57,220 bases of DNA from Clostridia bacterium (GTDB lineage Bacteria > Bacillota > Clostridia > Christensenellales > DTU072): contig JAFVRJ010000002.1 in the NCBI GenBank assembly GCA_017504305.1, positions 1 through 57,220 on the forward strand, in the 5' to 3' direction. Under the pieces are notes generated by a model. It had not been told where the DNA came from. It searched no databases and saw only the letters and a program-made list of their open reading frames with translations. Of the stretch, positions 52,184 to 57,220 are shown one piece after another. The stretch's first letter is position 1; the number at the start of each line of letters is the position of its first letter. Position numbers and translations under genes: made by a program.

Positions 52184-52226
52184 GAGTCTTGCGTAATCAT
52201 AGGTATTATGGTAAAATATTACCATA
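52184..52226 (+). promoter_or_regulatory. GH43-GH27 promoter with operator
   Basis: TTGCGT and TAAAAT, 17 bp apart, form a plausible promoter. The inverted repeat TATGGTAA-4-TTACCATA (52207-52226) covers the -10 box and looks like a repressor site. The rest of 52017-52183 holds nothing I can name. Confidence 0.6.
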
Positions 52227-52274
52227 AAGTAAAACCCCCATCCGAGCTCATCGTTTATTATTTGCACAAAAGCA

Positions 52275-53321
52275 GTGAAAAGAGTTTTTATCGTACTTCT
52301 AACAATAATTACCCTTACCGTTATTACAGTAGGAATACTGCATACTCCCACAAGTAGCGAGGATTACGCCTATCTTTTTGTCTATTTTAAAGGTAATGAG
52401 GATGTAAATGAGGACGGAACCCACAATATTGAGGAAGCTATTTTTTATGCTGTTAGTCTTGACGGCTACTCATATAAAGCTCTAAACAACGATAAACCAA
52501 TACTGATCTCTAAATCCGGCACAGGTGGTACGCGCGATCCATTTATAATCAAAACTGAAGACGGTGACTACGTTATGCTTGCAACCGACATGCATGCAAG
52601 GTACGGCTGGAACAGTAATCGCGCTATAGTAACTTGGCGTTCAAAAGACTTGATTACTTGGGAACAGGAGTCCATAATTAAGCTTTCGGGCAACCATGAT
52701 ATATTAAGAAGAGCAACTGCGGCATGGGCACCACAAGCTATTTACGATCCAGATCGCGATGAGTACATGATCTACTTTAGCGCAGATAAAGTACCTTCGA
52801 TCGTTGACTCGTTTGAAGAGCTTAAAATGAAGTGCATCTATTGCGTGTATACAAAAGACTTCACGTCGGTAACCTCTGAGGTGGCACCTTTCTTTGAAGT
52901 TGACGGTGAGGACGTTATTGATGCTGACATTATTATAGATCAAGACGGCACCTATCGCATGTTCTACAAAACAAGCGCCAATCAAGGCGTGATGATGGTA
53001 AGCGCCTCCTCTTTACACGATGATTTCACCAACAACGTGGAGGTATCGACCTTGATGTGCGAAGGTTCAAATGCCTATAAGATCCATGGCCAAGACAAAT
53101 GGATTGTTATGACCGACCTACACTGGGGTGGCTGGTGGGGAGTCAACTATGCACTCTACGAGACTCAAGATTTCAATTCTTTTAGAGCGTTAGACATGAC
53201 AAAAGATTACTCCTTACCTTTCAATCCTCGACACGGGTACGTAATTACCATTACCCGTGAGGAATACAAAAACCTCATTAACTCATATAACAACGGCGTA
53301 AAAATTTTACGCTATAAATAA
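52275..53321 (+). CDS. GH43-like five-bladed beta-propeller glycosidase
   Basis: The 348-residue protein starts with a signal anchor (about residues 3-22) and shows GH43-type repeats: TRDPFIIKTEDGDYVMLATD (catalytic Asp region, about 83-102), SKDLITWEQE, WAPQAIYD and ADIIIDQDGTYRMFYK. It should act outside the cell on arabinosyl or xylosyl residues; specificity is uncertain. The GTG at 52275 has no clear ribosome site. Twelve bases separate it from the GH27 gene. Confidence 0.75.
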   Translation: MKRVFIVLLTIITLTVITVGILHTPTSSEDYAYLFVYFKGNEDVNEDGTHNIEEAIFYAVSLDGYSYKALNNDKPILISKSGTGGTRDPFIIKTEDGDYVMLATDMHARYGWNSNRAIVTWRSKDLITWEQESIIKLSGNHDILRRATAAWAPQAIYDPDRDEYMIYFSADKVPSIVDSFEELKMKCIYCVYTKDFTSVTSEVAPFFEVDGEDVIDADIIIDQDGTYRMFYKTSANQGVMMVSASSLHDDFTNNVEVSTLMCEGSNAYKIHGQDKWIVMTDLHWGGWWGVNYALYETQDFNSFRALDMTKDYSLPFNPRHGYVITITREEYKNLINSYNNGVKILRYK

Positions 53322-53333
53322 TCGGAGGAAACT

Positions 53334-54962
53334 ATGAAGCGTAACGGGATTTGCCCTATTTGCTACCTAAAAAAACTATTTACCAAACTGGAAACTATAA
53401 CCGAAATATTTGACCCAACGCCCTATGATAACGGCGTCGCGCTTACTCCGCCCATGGGGTGGTCCAGCTGGAACACCTTCCGCAATAGGATAGATGAAGA
53501 TCTCATTTACGATACAGCCGTTGCGATGAAGGAAAGCGGTCTTGCAGATGCAGGCTACACTTACGTAAACCTTGACGACAACTGGCACTCATCACTTCGT
53601 GACGAAGATGGAAATTTACAAGGCGACCTTACCACCTTTGCACACGGCATACCGGCTTTGGTTGAAAAAATAAATGCACTTGGATTAAAGGTTGGAATAT
53701 ATTCCTCAAACGGAACAAAGACTTGCGAGAACCTACCCGGCACCTTGCACCACGAAAAACAAGATGCTTTGACTTTTGCAAAATGGGGTATCGAGTACTT
53801 TAAATACGACTTCTGTCACCATGAAATTATTAGCAAATACGCGCCGCTGGTCCATGGTATTACCGTAGCAAAAAAAGGTGAAAAGACCGGCACATTCTAT
53901 CCTTGCACCGAGGCAAAACTATTTGGTCTTGCAAGACTGATGACGGATAGATACCTTACTACCGGCAAGCACGTATCGGGACTTGATGCAAACCAAGGGG
54001 CTATGGAATATGCTAACGTAATAGCCGATGAAGACGGTGAGTACGTTTTGACCGTTGATATCCGCAAAAAAGGCAAATATGAAAAATGCCTTATGGTAAA
54101 GATTAACGACAGTACCACTCACGTTATTTACTTTCCTCCTCAAAACCGTTGGAATCACACTGCTCGCTTCCAAGTACCTGTTATACTAAAAGCTGGCGCA
54201 AATATCATAAGGCTGTTTAACCCTATCCGCAATCGCGCAGATTCGGCAATGATACAATATCAAAACATGGGTAAGCAATTGGTTAACGCAGCAAATAAGG
54301 TAGCTTCAGATACAAATAAGCCAGTGAAACCCATCGCTTTCTCGCTTTGCGAGTGGGGCCGTAACAAGCCGTGGATATGGGGAGCAACGGCCGGCAATCT
54401 ATGGCGTACAACCATGGATATACGTCCTATATGGCATTATATTATTAACGTCATGTATCGCATTAACGTTACCAAAGATAAATATGCATCCAAAGGACAC
54501 TGGAACGATCCCGACATGCTCGAGGTTGGCAACGGCAAACTAACTCTCAACGAAAATATTGCTCACTTCTCGCTTTGGTGCATGATGGCATCTCCGTTAA
54601 TCCTCGGCAATGACCTTCGCACAATTTCCGATGAAGTACTCGCAATAGTGACCAATAAAAAGCTTATAGCTATCAACCAAGACTCTCTTGGCGTACAAGC
54701 GCATAGAGTACGTAGAGGCAGAGTTGACATATTAGTAAAGCCTCTTTCGGATGGTAGCGTTGCAATATGCTTCCTCAACAAATATGGTCCTCGCGCAAAA
54801 TCAAGCTATAACCTAAAGAAACTTGAAAAATACGGTCTACCCGTAAGCGGTAAGTATCAAATAGAAAACTTATGGAGTTGCGATGAATTTGAAAGTGATG
54901 GTATTTTAAAGGCTGAAATGGAAAAACACTCCGTTAAAGTGTTCAAAGTTAAAGCAATTTAA
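53334..54962 (+). CDS. GH27 alpha-galactosidase-like enzyme with inserted beta domain
   Basis: The 542-residue protein has the GH27 start TPPMGWSSWNTF (about 37-48), the nucleophile YFKYDFCH (Asp 159) and the acid/base WNDPDML (Asp 394). Between them, at about residues 185-305, sits a domain with EYVLTVDIRKKG, NRWNHTARFQVPVILKAGANIIRLFN, like CBM35/CBM6 beta-sandwiches. This splits the barrel and lengthens the usual spacing. No signal peptide is visible. AGGAAAC precedes the ATG. It is co-transcribed with GH43. Confidence 0.85.
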   Translation: MKRNGICPICYLKKLFTKLETITEIFDPTPYDNGVALTPPMGWSSWNTFRNRIDEDLIYDTAVAMKESGLADAGYTYVNLDDNWHSSLRDEDGNLQGDLTTFAHGIPALVEKINALGLKVGIYSSNGTKTCENLPGTLHHEKQDALTFAKWGIEYFKYDFCHHEIISKYAPLVHGITVAKKGEKTGTFYPCTEAKLFGLARLMTDRYLTTGKHVSGLDANQGAMEYANVIADEDGEYVLTVDIRKKGKYEKCLMVKINDSTTHVIYFPPQNRWNHTARFQVPVILKAGANIIRLFNPIRNRADSAMIQYQNMGKQLVNAANKVASDTNKPVKPIAFSLCEWGRNKPWIWGATAGNLWRTTMDIRPIWHYIINVMYRINVTKDKYASKGHWNDPDMLEVGNGKLTLNENIAHFSLWCMMASPLILGNDLRTISDEVLAIVTNKKLIAINQDSLGVQAHRVRRGRVDILVKPLSDGSVAICFLNKYGPRAKSSYNLKKLEKYGLPVSGKYQIENLWSCDEFESDGILKAEMEKHSVKVFKVKAI

Positions 54963-54975
54963 ACAACACAACATA

Positions 54976-55328
54976 AAAAAGAAGGTCGCTTATGGCGGTT
55001 GCCGTTAGGGATTTTTAGTTTATAACAAAAGTGTAGCCCACTATACTTCGCAATAAGCGAAATATGGTGGGCTTTTCTTATCCACAAAAGATTAAGATAA
55101 TTTAGTTTTATTTTTAGTCTTGTGGCTAAAAGTTATATTGCTTGTTTTACAAGCAGTTATATATTGGCTAATGCCAAAGTTATATTAAATAAATCCAAAA
55201 CTTGCCGTAGGCAAATATCACTGCCGATAGGCAATATCACTCGTCGTTAGACGAATATCACAAATCCGTTTAGGATTTATTTAGTTGCCGAATCCCTTGT
55301 AGGGACTCGGCTATGCGACCTTCTTTTT
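54976..55328. repeat. Nested palindrome region with an array of small stem-loops
   Basis: A 14-bp inverted repeat (54976-54989 with 55315-55328) encloses the gap between GH27 and the next gene. Inside are stem-loops split by AGTTATAT (about 55128-55186) and by ATATCAC (55201-55261): TTGCC/GGCAA, TGCC/GGCA, TCGTC/GACGA and AAATCC/GGATTT. An outer pair TAAATAAATCC/GGATTTATTTA (about 55187 and 55273) brackets the second set. No ORF lies here. Confidence 0.75.
55035..55080 (+). terminator. Terminator of the GH43-GH27 operon
   Basis: AGCCCAC and GTGGGCT plus the inner TTCGC/GCGAA form a two-part stem followed by TTTCTT. Confidence 0.8.
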
Positions 55329-55336
55329 ATTACCTA

Positions 55337-56236
55337 CTACTTTACTTCAACTGTCACCATAACCGGGAAGTGGTCTGACGGAAACAAATCGTCAATAAGA
55401 TAATTACAAACTTTATACGTCTTAACGTTAAAATCCCCTTTGCTAACAAATATGTGATCTATGGGCAAACCTTTGGGTTCTAAACGATCTTTCCGCCAAC
55501 TATTAAGGGTATTCATGGTTACTGCATCGTCTACTTGCAACCTACAATCATCCATATTATCAATACAATACTGATAATTAACGTGAGATATATCATAATT
55601 AAAGTCGCCCATCAATATCGCCGGATGCTCGCTTTCGCAAGCTCGCTCAACAACTAATTTCGTTCCGTATTCGCGAGCTAAAGGTCCTTGATGGTCAAGA
55701 TGAGTATTACTTACGCTTATGGTTTTACCGCTTTCTAAATCGTTTAGAATAAGCGTTGTGCATATGCGAGGAATATTCGCATCCCACCCAACAGACGGCC
55801 GATCGGGCGTTTCAGACAGCCAAAATGTATCTGTAGATACCAATTCAAAGCGTTTCTTACGATAGAATACAGCAGTCATCTCGCCTATTATACCACCATC
55901 TAAACGACCGACTCCAACGTATCCATACCTTTCGAGCAAGGTTTCGTTAAGCTCAAATTCATGGAAGGTAAGCCACTCTTGCACGCCTATTATATCAGGC
56001 GCCTCGTCCTCAATTAGCTTCAGCATCAATGGTGCTCGGAGCGGTATGCTGTCGTTAGGGTTGTTTGCGTTATCTAAGTTAAAAGTACGTACGTTAAATG
56101 TCATTACTTTAAAATCATAAACCGGCAACGGCAACGTTACCGCATCGTCGACTTTAAGTAAATCGTACGCGCATACAAACCCTGTTGCCATAAAAACGGC
56201 AAGCAACAGCGTTACTATAGTAATTCTCAATCTCAT
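55337..56236 (-). CDS. Secreted or anchored endonuclease/exonuclease/phosphatase-family protein
   Basis: The 299-residue protein has an N-terminal hydrophobic segment (about 5-23) and an EEP fold: MTFNVRTFN (about 43-51), GVQEWLTFHEFE (metal Glu), VSNTHLDHQG, LMGDFNYD and the final PSDHFPVMVTVEV. Targets of this family include nucleic acids, sphingomyelin and inositol phosphates; none is implied here. The ATG at 56236 follows GGAGG; longer readings are rejected. The promoter is at 56255-56283. Confidence 0.85.
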   Translation of the reverse strand: MRLRITIVTLLLAVFMATGFVCAYDLLKVDDAVTLPLPVYDFKVMTFNVRTFNLDNANNPNDSIPLRAPLMLKLIEDEAPDIIGVQEWLTFHEFELNETLLERYGYVGVGRLDGGIIGEMTAVFYRKKRFELVSTDTFWLSETPDRPSVGWDANIPRICTTLILNDLESGKTISVSNTHLDHQGPLAREYGTKLVVERACESEHPAILMGDFNYDISHVNYQYCIDNMDDCRLQVDDAVTMNTLNSWRKDRLEPKGLPIDHIFVSKGDFNVKTYKVCNYLIDDLFPSDHFPVMVTVEVK

Positions 56237-56254
56237 ACGCGCCTCCATACATCT

Positions 56255-56283
56255 ATGATATGTATAGAGGCTATTGGTGTCAA
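56255..56283 (-). promoter_or_regulatory. Promoter of the EEP-family gene
   Basis: TTGACA (56283-56278) and TATCAT (56260-56255) with 17 bp between. Confidence 0.8.
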
Positions 56284-56304
56284 TATTGTTTTTCTGTTTT
56301 TTAC

Positions 56305-56335
56305 ATAAAAAAAACGGCAACTTGCGTTGCCGTTT
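56305..56335 (-). terminator. Terminator of tuf
   Basis: AAACGGCAAC and GTTGCCGTTT form a perfect 10-bp stem, followed on the minus strand by a T-run. Confidence 0.9.
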
Positions 56336-56354
56336 AATTATTTATTTCTAATAA

Positions 56355-57220
56355 TTATGCAAAGATTTCAGAAACAACACCCGAACCAACAGTTCTGCCA
56401 CCTTCACGAATAGCGAAGCGGAGACCTTGCTCGATAGCGATGGGGGTGATGAGGGTGATATCCATGTCGATGTTATCGCCAGGCATAACCATTTCTACGC
56501 CCTTGGGAAGTTCGATAGAACCGGTAACGTCGGTAGTTCTGAAATAGAATTGGGGACGATAGCCGTTAAAGAAGGGAGTATGACGGCCACCTTCTTCCTT
56601 GGTAAGTACGTATACTTGACCTTTGAAGTGGGTGTGGGGTTGGATGGAGCCAACTTTAGCAAGAACTTGGCCACGTTCGATATCTTTACGATCGATACCA
56701 CGGAGAAGTGCACCGATGTTGTCGCCAGCTTGAGCGAAGTCAAGGAGCTTACGGAACATTTCAACGCCAGTAACGGTGGTTTCACGAGTTTCGCGGATAC
56801 CAACGATTTGAACTTTATCGCCAACTTTAACTTCACCACGTTCTACTCTACCAGTAGCAACGGTACCACGACCGGTGATGGTGAAAACGTCTTCAACAGG
56901 CATCAAGAAGGGCTTGTCGTTTGCACGTTCGGGAGTGGGGATGTATGCGTCAACTGCATCGAGGAGCTCACGGATAGGATCGCAAGCGGGAACGTTAACG
57001 TCACCAGCCATAGCAGCTTCCATAGCCTTAAGAGCGGAACCCTTGATGATCGGAATATCGTCACCGGGGAACTCATAGGTGGAAAGAAGATCACGGATTT
57101 CCATTTCAACGAGGTCGAGGAGTTCGGGATCGTCTACTTGGTCAACTTTGTTCATGAATACGATGATGTAAGGAACACCAACTTGTCTTGCTAGAAGGAT
57201 GTGTTCACGAGTTTGGGGCA
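56355..57220 (-). CDS. tuf: Elongation factor Tu, N-terminus cut by window edge
   Basis: The reading frame runs to the window edge; the part before the internal Met reads [18 protein letters not shown], so this is not the gene start. NKVD (G4 motif) and SALKA follow, then domains 2 and 3 with [13 protein letters not shown] and the usual end [12 protein letters not shown]. It carries aminoacyl-tRNA to the ribosome. A terminator follows the stop. Confidence 0.97.
   Translation of the reverse strand, partial: PQTREHILLARQVGVPYIIVFMNKVDQVDDPELLDLVEMEIRDLLSTYEFPGDDIPIIKGSALKAMEAAMAGDVNVPACDPIRELLDAVDAYIPTPERANDKPFLMPVEDVFTITGRGTVATGRVERGEVKVGDKVQIVGIRETRETTVTGVEMFRKLLDFAQAGDNIGALLRGIDRKDIERGQVLAKVGSIQPHTHFKGQVYVLTKEEGGRHTPFFNGYRPQFYFRTTDVTGSIELPKGVEMVMPGDNIDMDITLITPIAIEQGLRFAIREGGRTVGSGVVSEIFA

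Noticed and set aside
55187..55283. CRISPR array
   Set aside because: The constant unit is only seven bases and the variable parts are themselves palindromes; no cas genes are present.

Overview
The window looks like chromosome of an uncultured, anaerobic, low-to-mid GC Clostridia-type bacterium, probably host-associated. The signs are a formate-dependent purine operon with formate-tetrahydrofolate ligase, an iron-sulfur type PurF, an oxygen-sensitive radical SAM maturase, FeoAB iron uptake, lipoproteins with classic lipoboxes, and several enzymes for host or plant glycans. No ribosomal RNA is present, so the taxonomy is inference.

Layout. Positions 1-5060 form an accessory island beside a minus-strand tRNA-Val gene. 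It holds a truncated gene, an AT-rich two-gene module (RecQ-like helicase plus a coiled-coil, C-terminally anchored protein), and a NUDIX gene, with two 119-bp direct repeats that each carry a piece of the tRNA-Val 3' end. Next come a divergent pair of XRE regulators and a phosphodiesterase. A pheA gene follows, with what looks like a textbook attenuator and a Phe-rich leader peptide. Positions 8590-14685 are a six-gene minus-strand operon for N-acetylhexosamine use (GH20, NahK-like kinase, CBM9-like protein, GalE, aminotransferase, TSUP transporter). A radical SAM maturase, a two-gene flavin redox operon, an RND/MMPL exporter and an MFS transporter follow.

Positions 22861-36566 are one minus-strand operon that makes IMP: promoter, ZTP riboswitch, purE, purC, purF, purM, a formate channel, purN, an archaeal-type purO, a stand-alone AICAR transformylase, purD, a long purL and fhs. 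The channel and Fhs can supply the formyl groups used by PurN and the AICAR transformylase. feoAB, a tandem-repeat tract with a TetR regulator, and a DUF6273-like lipoprotein follow.

A second accessory island begins at a tRNA-Ala gene (41697) and runs to about 46340: TetR, a large lipoprotein, a truncated CrtO-like gene and an HD-like gene. Then come a CrtO-like membrane protein, GH16, a GDPD lipoprotein, a FGGY kinase with a 31-residue membrane peptide, a PlsC-like acyltransferase, a GH43-GH27 operon, an array of tiny stem-loops, an endonuclease/exonuclease/phosphatase lipid-anchored or secreted protein, and the 3' part of tuf.

The most unusual signals are: (1) the NUDIX, HD-like and truncated genes are single-gene cassettes that share a promoter and leader, and two of them share a tRNA-like 3' tail; (2) both tRNA genes are followed by the same terminator hairpin and then an inverted copy of their own 3' end fused to a structured element whose stems covary; (3) the helicase module between direct repeats; (4) the pheA attenuator; (5) a PurF that lacks the N-terminal cysteine; (6) several promoters placed so that the mRNA should be leaderless.
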